Below, piece by piece: positions 44,862 to 54,250 of a stretch of 64,000 bases of DNA. Position numbers and translations under genes: made by a program. The stretch is taken from contig JAUCBJ010007794.1 of assembly GCA_032718475.1 (NCBI GenBank), forward strand, positions 1-64,000, read 5' to 3'. The stretch's first letter is position 1, and every line of letters begins with the position of its first letter. The stretch comes from Nemertoderma westbladi. Taxonomy: Eukaryota > Xenacoelomorpha > Nemertodermatida > Nemertodermatidae. The notes under the pieces were generated by a model. It did not search any database. It was not told the DNA's origin and saw nothing but the letters and a program-made list of their open reading frames with translations.

Positions 44862-45347
44862 TTAATCCATTCCTTCCAAGCACTTGATGAGGAATCTAAG
44901 TTTCTCTCCATTAGATAGTACAGAGTTCTGTATGCTATCTTTGTAATATTCATTGAAAGGTAACCATTTCATCTCATCTCCATTGAATTTGACGATTTCT
45001 CCCACTTTGACCGCTTGGCGGGCTTCTGTTCTAGCCATCTGACGCGTAAAGCTTTCTTGGGCCATCATGTTGTTTAATATCGAATTATCGGTATATAAAT
45101 TTCTCGGATTATTATCAGGTCTATAGGGAATATCATTAACAACAGGTTTATAATCACCCTTAATAGGATTTGCTATAGGAGTTTCTACTTCACTAGCAGT
45201 ATAGATGCGTGTAGGCTCCACACCTTGCGCATGTAATACTTCAGACCTAACAGGTTGACACAATGTTACAGGGGGTATTGGTATACCCTTTTGTATATTG
45301 ACTAATTTGTTGCGTTCTAGCGCGATGCTTTGCTGCACTTCTTGCAA
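44862..45347 (-). CDS. Element A Gag, DUF1759-like capsid region
   Basis: Same frame as the long upstream gag frame, after a TAG at 45396-45398. The C-terminal third has the BEL gag signature VKFNGDEMKWLPFNEYY then SNGEKLRFLIKCLEG. A frame change near 44870 moves the reading into the next segment. It belongs to the Gag polyprotein and is not an independent protein. Confidence 0.8.
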   Translation of the reverse strand: MQEVQQSIALERNKLVNIQKGIPIPPVTLCQPVRSEVLHAQGVEPTRIYTASEVETPIANPIKGDYKPVVNDIPYRPDNNPRNLYTDNSILNNMMAQESFTRQMARTEARQAVKVGEIVKFNGDEMKWLPFNEYYKDSIQNSVLSNGEKLRFLIKCLEGMD

Positions 45348-45395
45348 TTCTAACTTACTTTCCCTTACTGTTCCCTTGAGTTGGTGGACAGTCTC

Positions 45396-46979
45396 CTACA
45401 TCTGTCCAAGCAGGAGATTCATCCCCCGCCGTCCCTCCTCTACCCACTCGACCGCCGAAGCGGGAGTCGCCAACATTGTAGCGGGTAGACGCGGGACGAC
45501 GGGAGACAAACCTTTGATTTCTCTCTCGGCATCCAGGACAGGGATATTCTCATGGACTGTTCTACCGGGTACAGGCAGTGTAGTACTGTGTAAAGGGAAT
45601 TTAGAGTTAGACTCTGGAAGTACAGGGGTCTCTAGCACAGGAGTGGCTTTGGGAACGACAGGCCTAATTATTTCAGGCTTATCGACTATCGTAGGGAGTC
45701 TTTTGACCTTAATAATTTGGTCTGTGGGTTCTGTACTACCTAAGTCTGTGCTAGCTAGTTGTCTTCTAACAGCTGGGGGCAAATCAGGCAATTTGTGACG
45801 GTGAGATGTTTTTCTATGCCTGCTTAGACGAGATCTATTTCCTCCGCTTTCAGGATCGGTGGTCTCGCCTTCCTCCGATGATGTGTATCCTTGGCGTTTG
45901 GGAGTAGATCGACTCATCATCTGCATTTGACTAGCTGTTAACTGTTTATTTATGCAGTCCTGCGTCTCTTGAAGATTTTCCAACTCTAGTTGGGTGGTCT
46001 CTTCAGACGCTCTCCGTTTTGCTTCTGCCAATGCCTCCGCCGCTTTTCTTTCTGCCTCTGCCACTGCCACTGCCGCCTTTCTTTCTACTTCTGCCGCTGC
46101 CGCTGCTACTGCCTTTCGATCTTCTATTCGTTTTTTCTTTACTTGTTCTTCCTGGGCTCTAGCGATGCGGAGTTGTTCATCAAATTTAGCTTGGTTTGCA
46201 GCTAACATTTCCGCATCGATTGAGTCCAACACAAGCTTGGCTCCTTCACTATTGGGGCGAAGTCCAGCCAGTTGTCTCCTCAACTCTTCGTCACCTAAGA
46301 AACGTTGATAGTCTGACAGATAGATGTTGATGGCGTCTCTCGTTCGCAGTCTCTCTGCTGTCACTTCGCTTTCCACTTGAGAAAAGGTGGCATCGGTTGA
46401 TTCTTCATAGGTTGGTTGCTCAGCCAGCCGGGATTTCCACTGGGCTGTTTCTTGAACTTTGAGACCTACCCGTTGGAACCAAGTCTTGACAGCAACTTGC
46501 AGCGACGTGTCCTGTCTTCTTTTGGAAGTTTCCTCAAAGGCTGATAGAATTAGTCTAATGCATAGGGTTCTTTCGCGTACTTGACAAAGCAGCTCTTCCA
46601 GCTCTTGAGGTCCTTGAGGTTGTCGAAACAGTTGTTCTTCTAATCGCTCTAAGGAGCCAAAGAATCCCTGCACATATCCTGCTGCCGACCTCTTCCAAAC
46701 AGCTGGATCCATCGTATCTTTAGTCACTCCCATCCTGTGTATGTCTTCCCAAGTAGCTTCGGACAAATCTAACGGGAGTCCGGGTCCGGGAAAGTTCCAT
46801 TGTGACTCGACAATAGACATCAATTCTTCCCTGGCGTATCCCGCATAACTATCTTGGGTCACTCGCTTACTTCTCGCCCAATCGACTTGGTGTTCCTCCA
46901 CCGCAATCAATATCGTAGTTAGTACTGCGGCAGGAAGAGTGAGAAGGGGATCCGTATAAGCTGTATCCGCCATCTTCAC
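45396..46979 (-). CDS. Element A Gag, N-terminal region with coiled coil
   Basis: 527 codons. It begins with a conserved helical region (WNFPGPGLPLDLSEATWEDI) that is also encoded by element C at 63.5-64.0 kb. A long Ala/Lys/Glu coiled coil (about residues 265-340, QEEQVKKKRIEDRKAVA) follows, then a basic Ser/Arg stretch and a proline-rich tail. It ends at TAG 45396 and the same frame goes on beyond it. Compared with element C, whose gag starts further upstream and runs through in one frame, element A has a frame change near 46980. Confidence 0.85.
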   Translation of the reverse strand: MKMADTAYTDPLLTLPAAVLTTILIAVEEHQVDWARSKRVTQDSYAGYAREELMSIVESQWNFPGPGLPLDLSEATWEDIHRMGVTKDTMDPAVWKRSAAGYVQGFFGSLERLEEQLFRQPQGPQELEELLCQVRERTLCIRLILSAFEETSKRRQDTSLQVAVKTWFQRVGLKVQETAQWKSRLAEQPTYEESTDATFSQVESEVTAERLRTRDAINIYLSDYQRFLGDEELRRQLAGLRPNSEGAKLVLDSIDAEMLAANQAKFDEQLRIARAQEEQVKKKRIEDRKAVAAAAAEVERKAAVAVAEAERKAAEALAEAKRRASEETTQLELENLQETQDCINKQLTASQMQMMSRSTPKRQGYTSSEEGETTDPESGGNRSRLSRHRKTSHRHKLPDLPPAVRRQLASTDLGSTEPTDQIIKVKRLPTIVDKPEIIRPVVPKATPVLETPVLPESNSKFPLHSTTLPVPGRTVHENIPVLDAEREIKGLSPVVPRLPATMLATPASAVEWVEEGRRGMNLLLGQM

Positions 46980-47238
46980 TCCGCGTATTAGGATATTGAC
47001 TAGGATATTGCTGCTGTAGGACAGCTGCTTCTTGGTTCCGTTTGACCTGGGCCCGAGTGCCGATGATAGACCTACGGTGTTGGATTAGCCTAGGGTCTGA
47101 TACTACTACTGGAGGGATGACCTTTCTTTCAGTAGGAGGTGAGCTGAACCCTTTTCTTAATCGCTCCACACTCCTATCTGTGTCACAGATGGTTGTATCG
47201 ATTAGACTGTCCGACAGGTTTTGCTTTGTGTCAGACAT
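46867..47238 (-). CDS. Element A Gag start
   Basis: ATG at 47238 begins MSDTKQNLSDSL, matching the gag start of element C at 63214 (MSDTKQNLSDSL). A conserved LIQHRRSIIGTRAQVKR block follows. The frame ends in out-of-frame sequence at 46867 because the gag reading shifts to the 46979 frame. This fixes the gag start and the length of the leader (2.2 kb) in both elements. Confidence 0.88.
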   Translation of the reverse strand: MSDTKQNLSDSLIDTTICDTDRSVERLRKGFSSPPTERKVIPPVVVSDPRLIQHRRSIIGTRAQVKRNQEAAVLQQQYPSQYPNTRSEDGGYSLYGSPSHSSCRSTNYDIDCGGGTPSRLGEK

Positions 47239-48418
47239 GCTTAGCTATACAGTTGAATGCTTACTGCTATAGTTACAGTTAAAGCAAGTCTAGTAATTCA
47301 GTATGACCGTTGGCCTAGTACCGGTAATTAATTACAGTATATTAGAATACCGGTATACACTTATAGTATATATAAGTATTGCAGACTAGGTTTGTCACAG
47401 AATACCGGTATATAATTTCAGTGCAAATATATACAAATAGATAATAAGCCTATTATAGATACCGGTATATCAATTATTTAGAGTAATTGAATTTCTGAAA
47501 TTATAGGGTTACTTAGTTACTTTAGTTTACTCTATTACCGTTATTCAAGCAGTAAGTCCAACTGATATTAAGACCTAATTGTTGTATGACAGGCCTACTC
47601 GCTTATAAACCTTTGAGTTGATTTATAATAGATATATATATATATATACCCGTATGAGGGGTTTTGTTACAATATTGAAATAGATGTTACTATTTCTGGG
47701 AAATAATCACTACACAGAAGCTGTGCGCTCTCAGTGAAGTGCTACTTATTAGACACTAAAACAGATAATTCTACTGGCCTAAGTTACTTATCTACGAATT
47801 ACTTACGATACGGGTGAGATTAAATCTCTTACTAAACACAACAAAATATTACGTACGAAATTTTTTAGGGTAATTTTACAGGGAAACTACAAACCAGTCT
47901 AACAAAGGGTTAGAACTTCTGGTTATTACAACGGACAGGATACTACGGTATTTGAGAATAATAAAGCAGTAGTCAATATACTGCGTTGTCCAGATAGGAA
48001 AAATACCACCGTCTGACGACCTATAGCCATATCGCTATAGGTACTACGTTATGTATCACGGAGTGTTCCTACCTAGAAGTTAATTACCGCGGACTACCAG
48101 ATCCAACGTGCCTATTAACCACTTTACAACACAAATATACTGCCTACACACTAATTACTTTCGGAAAGCACTGTACACTAAACCCTAAATTAGGTACAAG
48201 TACTTATAAAACAGATAACTAGCAGTTAAATATACTTGAACAGTTAAAAGAACCACGGCATCTGCTGGAGTGACCAGAGCACAAAGTCACCAGTCTTTAC
48301 CTACGCCAAGCAGCCCGTGTAGGACCGGGGTTAATTTAACTATAACGGTATGTGTAACAAGCACAATTACTGTAGGAATAAACTTGGGGACATGAATGTT
48401 GCGAATAATCGCATAAAC

Positions 48419-48994
48419 TCTGAATAATAAATATTACGCTACCCGTACAGAATACTCAAACAAAATACAAACCAAACGCTGGCAGACTACTATCAAGCCT
48501 AAATAAACTACAGTATGTGCAGATTCCAAAATGGTTAGTTAGTATGCGTTCTAACACGGTAGTACGACTTATTCTTTAGGAGGGGGTTGACCTTACAACT
48601 CAAGATGCCCCAACTTACTAACTGGCACTTTATCGGACAGACTCTACACACGCCGCAATCTCTCCAGACCCAACAACAGCCAGACAACAATCCAGCCTAC
48701 AAAATATCTGAGTAATAACTATTACGGTACCTGAACAGACCACACAAACAAACACAGGCTAAAACGCTGGCAGACCACTATCAAGCCTAAATAAACTACA
48801 GTATATGCAGATTCCAAAATGGTTAGTTAGTATGTGTTCTAACACGGTAGTACGACTTATTCTTTAGGAGGGGGTTGACCTTACAACTTAGATGCCCCAA
48901 CTTACTAACTGGCACTTTATCGGACAGACTCTACACACGCCGCAATCTCTCCAGACTCAACAACAGTCAGACAACAGTCCAGCCTTCAATTATC
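48419..48994 (-). repeat. Tandem 288-bp duplication in the leader of element A
   Basis: Two adjacent copies, 48419-48706 and 48707-48994, are displaced by exactly 288 bp (for example tctttaggag at 48573 and 48861). They differ by scattered substitutions. Element C has a duplication with the same 288-bp period at the matching place, so the structure is older than the split between the two elements. Confidence 0.92.
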
Positions 48995-49186
48995 TGAACA
49001 ATCTGAGCAGACTTACACGTCTTCTGCTCAATATTAACTTACACGTAAATAAAACTGACAGAAATAAGTAAAATCTCAATAAAAAACCAGGGCGGCCGTT
49101 CCCTGATTAAGTACTAAGACCTACCGGTATACAATAATCAAAATCGAATAATACTAATGTACTTATACTGGAAGTACCGGTTAGGA

Positions 49187-49421
49187 CAGTTGGGCCTACA
49201 GACCTACAGCAGTACCGGTTCAGGCAGTTGGGCCTACAGACCTACAGCAGTACCGGTTCAGGCAGTTGGGCCTATGGACCTACAGCAGTACCGGTTCAGG
49301 CAGTTGGGCCTACGGACCTACAGCAGTACCGGTTCAGGCAGTTGGGCCTACAGACCTACAGCAGTACCAGTTCAGGCAGTTGGGCCTACGGACCTACAGC
49401 AGTACCGGTTCAGGTTTACCG
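49187..49421 (-). repeat. 38-bp tandem repeat in the leader of element A, six copies
   Basis: Units starting cagttgggcctac occur at 49187, 49225, 49263, 49301, 49339 and 49377, each with an ACCGGT core (cagcagtaccggttcagg). They lie close to the 5' LTR. Element C has only a few degenerate relatives of it near 61050-61160. Confidence 0.93.
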
Positions 49422-49476
49422 GTCGACCAGTACTTTCAACTTTATTGCTTACTACAATAAAGAAGATAACTGTTAT

Positions 49477-50720
49477 TGTACGTGCTTTTGAAGACCTTTA
49501 GCAGTTTAACCTGCCAAAATTTATATGTCTTTTGGTTTATAACTCGACTTTAGCATATGACAAGTATTTAATACCAATAAACACAACATTAGCTGAAGCC
49601 AGCCTAGTGCGCGTCCATTCACCCGCTGGATATACCCGGGAGACTGGATTCGGAGGGCTTAGATTTTATTGCAGTGTAGCCTACTGTATTATTCGATTGA
49701 TCGTTAATAAATAATCTCTGAAGAAATATTATTTACTTTCGGGAAATATTAACAGTTCCTTTAGGACGTGGCGCTCTATCTAGGTAAACAGAGCTATGAC
49801 TTATACTAAACACAACGGTAAGGCTTATGATTCATGTATAAGGCGCATTCTTTAGGAAATGCTTAGTTATCAGCCACAATCATGCACACTACCGGTACCG
49901 CACAATACTGCACACTAATCTGCCGACCGTCAATGAATTTGATCATACATAAAGAGAACAGCAATTGACTCATGTAGTGTCTATCAAATAGCATTAGATT
50001 CACTACAAACCACGATAATATAAGTCGCAATTGTTATATGTAACCGGTCTCTCTAACCTGTAGTGTATCAAGAAGATTGGGAAATTTGGGTTATTTATCG
50101 ATGTTCTCCAAGTAATAATATTCAACCAACTGATACAAATAATAACCACAGTAAATAGCATTAAGACGGTAGGTTAAGATATTATATGATTGGTAGGTAT
50201 TGGTATGATATGGTTAGTTGTTAAGCATGAGTTGAGTTGATAACAGTTATACTTTCTATAATCTAAGCCTACTAATCTTTCTTCTAAAGTCTGAAACAAA
50301 ATGATTCCAGAGCCGGTGTTCTTGGCCTAGATAGAAACAACACAACAACTGTAAGAGTCTCTGTGATAGTGTCACACTGTTGCAGGTATCTTTTACACAG
50401 AGAGGACAAGCTCTCATTGGCAGAACAACAGATTCCACAGGTTCCACGAATGTCTAAATGCCGAACTATCAGGATTTTTGCAGCCCTTGGCCAGCACACA
50501 AAATGAGTCACTCCGCTCGGTTGCCCTGGTTGCATACTCTGCTGCTATAGCTCTGGTTGGCCGATAGAACATAGCAAAGAGCCCCTCGTACAGCAAATCA
50601 GCCAATCAGCTGGTCGCTTGTATCATTCGAGTTAGGGAGCTTTTTAGAGTATTCCAGTGCCTTGGGGGGAACTGGATTGCAAAGCAAAAGGGCCAGTTAT
50701 ATCCCACAAAAGCTTTTACA
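49477..50720 (-). repeat. 5' LTR of element A (1,244 bp)
   Basis: Direct repeat of 32189-33432, gap-free. In sense orientation it starts TGTAAAAGC at 50720 and ends TACA at 49477. It carries the promoter and, with the 3' copy, the polyadenylation function by position; no specific core element is called. Sequence after the end (ATAACAGTTATC in sense) has no TGG primer-binding match. Confidence 0.97.
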
Positions 50721-50725
50721 CTGTT
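50721..50725. other. Right copy of the target-site duplication of element A (CTGTT)
   Basis: Identical to 32184-32188. Immediately beyond it the integrase frame of element B resumes, showing the exact insertion point. Confidence 0.95.
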
Positions 50726-51204
50726 CTCAAGATGTCCTCCGTGACCATGTGGGTGTTCATTAACTTTGTCATGAGACGCTTCGAACTGCCCACCAGTCTC
50801 TCGACGCATCCTAGTGTATGTGGTGCATACGGCGTCCTTCTCTCCCATTTTACTTGACGTCGCCTCATGGCTGCCCTGGCTTCCTCCCCTTCCAAGATGT
50901 CCAAGGCCTCTGCCATCTCGTTCTCTGCTCCCACAAAGTTGGTTCCACTGTCGGAGTACATTACTTCGATCGTCCCACCTTTGCGGTCTCTGAACCTTTC
51001 TAGCGCATTTATAAATGCTGATGCGGATGCATCTTGGGCGAGTTCTATCCCTACCGCCCTCGTGTTGTTACATACGAAGATAATACCGTAGCGTTTCTCC
51101 GTGTGCCGCATCACCTTGATCTTTATCAGCCCGAACATGTCCACACCGCAATGCGTAAATGGTGGGTCGTGCTGTCTTACTCTACTTGCCGGTAGTGGCG
51201 CCAT
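50726..51204 (-). pseudogene. Element B integrase catalytic core, cut by element A
   Basis: Contains D22 (THCGVDMFG), D85 (MYSDSGTNFVGAENE) and E135 (HTLGCVERLVGSSKR), the integrase DDE triad, then breaks off after EDILRT at the element A insertion. The remainder is at 31708-32183. The frame is the same as that of the upstream RNase H segment; only a TGA at 51217-51219 separates them. Confidence 0.92.
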
Positions 51205-51216
51205 CTCCTGTATGGC

Positions 51217-52569
51217 TCACTCCTTCTTCGCTCGTCTGCAGGTCTGGCACTGCCCCACTACCGCTTTCACCATCTTCCTCAATTGTTTGACCCAGTAGGT
51301 CCTTCTTATCTCTGCGAGGGTTCGGTTGGTGCCCCCGTGCAATATCGACTTGTGGGAGTCCCAGATAATCTGGTGGACTAAAGGCGATCCTGTAGGAATG
51401 ATGATGGGTTTTGGTGGTACCACAATGCTGTTGTTGTATCCCACCCTAGAGTTCATTACTAGAATCCCATCATCGTTAAGTTGTGGCGACAGCGTGATCA
51501 GCTCGCTGTCTCGTCGAAGATGCTGTTGCTTACCGGCGCGTTCCACCTCGTCGCCATAGTTCTTCCGTTGTTCATAGCGGATGACTGCTCTAGCCGCTCC
51601 TTCCAGATCTATGGCTGTCCTGATCTTCTTACTTTTGCCAACTCCCGCGAGGAAATTCCCGAAGGCTCTCCAGTACGCAACTAATTTCTTGGTCTTGTAC
51701 CAACTAGAGCTGTAGCTGAGGAGTTTATCCGTTGGGTTATCGCACAGTTCTACTGATTTGGGTCGCACGTCCCTTATCTCCCTCACCATCTGGGAGTATA
51801 TCTCTTCTCCCTCTGAATCTCCCTCTTCTCCTTCCGATACTACTTCTCCTGGGCCCGGGTCTACCTTTCTCATCGGCGGCCAGGCCTCCTTGTCGCTCAG
51901 AAACTGTGGCCCGTGTTGCCACAATACTTCCTTCTTCAAGAAAGTGTGGCATGCCACGCCCCTCGATAACAAGTCCGCTGGGTTCTCGTCCGTAGGGCAG
52001 TAGTGCCACCTTTCTAGTTCTGTCGTCGCCCTTATTTCGTCCACTCTATTCGCGACGAATATAGGGTATCGCGTTTTCTCGTTATGTAGCCAGCCGAGCA
52101 CTACCATGGAGTCCGTCCAGTAGTGTGTCTCCACTATGTTGGGAATAGCGTCCATTATGTAGTCTGTGGCTCTAACTCCTAATCTCGCTGCTGTCAACTC
52201 TAGTTTGGGAACTGAATCCGAATCTGGTGGCGTTGACTTGGCCTTGCTGAAGGCAAGTCTGGGCTTGTGAGACCCCTCTCGTTGTACTAAGTAGAGTGCC
52301 GCTCCGTATGCCTCTAGCGACGCATCGGAGAACATGTGCAGATCCAGGTTCGTCATGTCCCCATCCGGGAAATACACTCTTGGCATGTTGTATGTTTCCA
52401 TCTGCTCTAGACCTTCTGTCCACTTGCACCACTGTTTCTTAATCTCTTCTGGCACCTCTTCGTCCCACTCATCTTTCAGCTTGTATACTCTTTTGAGTAT
52501 CTGTTTCCCCGTTACTAGTAGTTGGGATGCTAGGCCTAGGGGATTGTATATTCTTGCTATGTATGACAC
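51217..52569 (-). CDS. Element B Pol: RNase H and integrase zinc domain
   Basis: 450 codons. It starts within the RT/RNase H connection (SYIARIYNPLGLASQLL), followed by RNase H acidic residues D82 (HMFSDAS), E124 (PKLELTAARLG) and D153 (YWTDSMVVLGW), NPADLLSRG, and the integrase HHCC motif near residues 415-447 (HKSILHGG, CQTCRRAKK). It ends at an in-frame TGA (51217) after which the catalytic core follows in the same frame. Upstream, the RT polymerase core is missing because of the inserted fragment at 52614-53857, so this product could not be made as a normal Pol. Confidence 0.9.
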   Translation of the reverse strand: MSYIARIYNPLGLASQLLVTGKQILKRVYKLKDEWDEEVPEEIKKQWCKWTEGLEQMETYNMPRVYFPDGDMTNLDLHMFSDASLEAYGAALYLVQREGSHKPRLAFSKAKSTPPDSDSVPKLELTAARLGVRATDYIMDAIPNIVETHYWTDSMVVLGWLHNEKTRYPIFVANRVDEIRATTELERWHYCPTDENPADLLSRGVACHTFLKKEVLWQHGPQFLSDKEAWPPMRKVDPGPGEVVSEGEEGDSEGEEIYSQMVREIRDVRPKSVELCDNPTDKLLSYSSSWYKTKKLVAYWRAFGNFLAGVGKSKKIRTAIDLEGAARAVIRYEQRKNYGDEVERAGKQQHLRRDSELITLSPQLNDDGILVMNSRVGYNNSIVVPPKPIIIPTGSPLVHQIIWDSHKSILHGGTNRTLAEIRRTYWVKQLRKMVKAVVGQCQTCRRAKKE

Positions 52570-52613
52570 ATATGGATGACATATCTTTGTGTGGATGTCT
52601 GCGTACGCGTCAC

Positions 52614-53857
52614 TGTGACGGGATCTACGGATCCCGGTTTATCCGTTTGGGTTTTCTACCTACGCGTCCCCGCCGTGTATATGAAAAGGTTCATTAAGAG
52701 TTCTGATGTTCGGTAATATGTATAAAGGTATAATATAGTTGATATATATAGTATAGTATGACACGGTTACCGGTAGATAAGTATGATGGCGGTAGCGGAC
52801 GGTGATGGACAGTGCGGCGAGAGCCTTCTGGGATATACCCGGCAAGCGGGCCTGGGTGCACGAGAAACCGGCAATGGATTTCGCGGGGGGCACCATCAGG
52901 TTGGGCGAACAACCGGGGACGGCACCACGGGTAGTATTTGGAGGGACGATGCCCGGGAGGGGCGGGGAGATAGATGTAGAAAGGGACACTAACGTCCAAA
53001 AGTTCGCCTACCAGCGACTCCATAGACTGCGGAGGTCGCTCGGGACGAAAGACGATGTGGGGCGGGAGACACTGATACTCGGTTGCGACTACTGTGGGAG
53101 ACAGACCCACCAGGAAAGGAGCTGTTTGTATCGGTTCCAGAAGGGAACCTATTGTCTATACTGCCGAGAGTCGAGCTACAGGATGGGAGCGTGTCCTTGG
53201 TTGCACAACCGATGTCCGAAGTGTAACTTTCGGGGACATTACGGATGCCAGTGCGACTGGATGGACGACGAAGAGAAGTTCAGGATCTTCGAAGAGTGGG
53301 CCGACGTCGGGGCGATGACTCGGCAACGTATGAAGGCCCAGGAGTTTAAGTGGGGTTTCTTCCTAATCAACCAGGAGGCCCACATGGAGATTATTAAACG
53401 GAGGCTTCCGTTTACTTATCAGGAAGTGGCGACGGCGGCATCATTTGCCAGGGTGATAAATACGCAGAGGTATTTAGATAGGTGGACGCCACAAAACAGA
53501 GGAGAGTTTAGGGATTTCTTGGCGGAGCATGTGCCGAGAGCCATGAAGATGATTTTATGGGACGCCACTAGGGGGAGACAAGAGGGCCATTCGGAGGGGC
53601 CACCCGCGAAGCGGTACCAGGAACTTATAACACCGGCAGCCAAGGAACTGACTACCGGGATTAGTAAGGAAGTGGCGGCGAGAGTCCGGAGACAGAAAGC
53701 AGATCCCAGGGGAGCGATAGTGACCAGGAAGCGACCCAGGGAGGAAGCCATCCCGAGAGAGACGGGGAGGTTCCCAAGGTCGGGAGGAATAGACTGAGAC
53801 TTTAGTGTGGTACGCCTGGAAGGTGCCACGCGAGACGTGCGAACTATTAAATACAAA
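52614..53857 (+). mobile_element. Chimeric insertion replacing the RT core of element B
   Basis: 52614 to about 52766 resembles the outer end of a B-type LTR in B orientation (TGTGACGGGATC, cggtttatccg, gatgttcg) but is clearly diverged, pointing to a sister subfamily. From about 52811 to 53857 the sequence is the reverse complement of about 27618-28673 of element B, only a few percent different. The left junction lies in the 13-bp palindrome cgtcacTgtgacg and the right junction at a short aaa overlap. No target-site duplication is seen. A template switch or rearrangement fits better than ordinary insertion. Confidence 0.75.
52802..53797 (+). pseudogene. Inverted partial copy of the B-type accessory gene (zinc-knuckle half)
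   Basis: 331 codons matching residues about 490-758 of the accessory protein encoded at 27851-30127. The three CCHC knuckles are complete, and differences such as WVHEKP versus WVHKKP are few. It continues about 59 residues further than the resident gene, where two base changes created a stop, ending in a basic tail (KRPREEAIPRETGRF). The N-terminal exonuclease-like half is absent and the ATG at 52802 comes from junction sequence. It shows the longer, presumably ancestral C-terminus. Confidence 0.8.
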
Positions 53858-54245
53858 GTACCATCCCTTTATTATCGGGTAACGGTAGCTTTGGTACCTT
53901 CCATACCATCCCTATGGTGTACCGCCCCTCATCACATGTCATGGACTCCTCTACGCTCTGTTGAGCCTGCTTGTCCTCCACCGAGGTCCCTACCCCGGTC
54001 TCCTTTAATCCCTCAAAATCTTGTTTGAGCAGTCTTTTAAGCTGCTCCTCTGCTTTCTCATCACCCATTTCCTGCATAGTTCCCGCGAACATGCATCCTG
54101 ATGTCTCCGACATCCTAAATGGTATCTTGCTCTTGATTGGGCCACTCAGTGTCCACCCGAATGGTGTCAATATCGCCACTGGGTCACACTCCCTGTCTTC
54201 GCCGAAGACCGTTTGCATTCTTTCGTGGGCTGTCGGGCAGTCCAT
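53858..54245 (-). pseudogene. Element B protease end and first part of RT, truncated
   Basis: Starts with MDCPTAHERM and the LTPFGWTLSGPI motif that ends BEL protease regions, then a linker, then GRYTIGMVWKVPKLPLPDNK, the beginning of the BEL RT. It stops at the inserted fragment at 53857. RT palm motifs, including the catalytic YxDD, are absent from element B. A frame change near 54262 separates it from the protease segment upstream. Confidence 0.88.
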
Positions 54246-54250
54246 TCCTA

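Larger units (their letters stand above)
47239..49476 (-). other. Untranslated leader of element A
   Basis: 2.2 kb between the 5' LTR and the gag ATG without a supported gene. It is similar throughout to the leader of element C (60992-63213, opposite strand). It holds two repeat structures listed separately (288-bp duplication and 38-bp array). Packaging and translation-control signals would be expected here. The Tyr/Gln/Gly-rich open frames at 49157-49501 arise from the 38-bp array. Confidence 0.75.
32189..50720 (-). mobile_element. Element A: full-length 18.5-kb BEL/Pao retrotransposon inside element B
   Basis: Two direct 1,244-bp LTRs (32189-33432 and 49477-50720) start TGTA and end TACA, differ at nine positions (0.7%) and are flanked by CTGTT on both sides. 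In sense (minus) order: 5' LTR, a 2.2-kb leader with tandem repeats, gag (47238 to about 43.7 kb), protease/RT/RNase H/integrase (43721-39384), then almost 6 kb with four accessory open frames, then the 3' LTR. The unit is two to three times the usual BEL length. Genes are broken by five in-frame stops and a few frameshifts, so this copy is probably not autonomous, yet its LTRs show it is young. No TGG primer-binding site adjoins the 5' LTR. Confidence 0.95.

Noticed and set aside
49157-49501. Tyr/Gln/Gly-rich protein in the A leader
   Set aside because: Product of the 38-bp tandem repeat read in three frames; it lies between the 5' LTR and gag where no gene is expected.
34627-51219. Variant genetic code in which TGA or TAG is read as an amino acid
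   Set aside because: Other frames in the same elements end at TGA or TAG in normal places, frameshifts are also present, and C-to-T decay explains the in-frame stops more simply.
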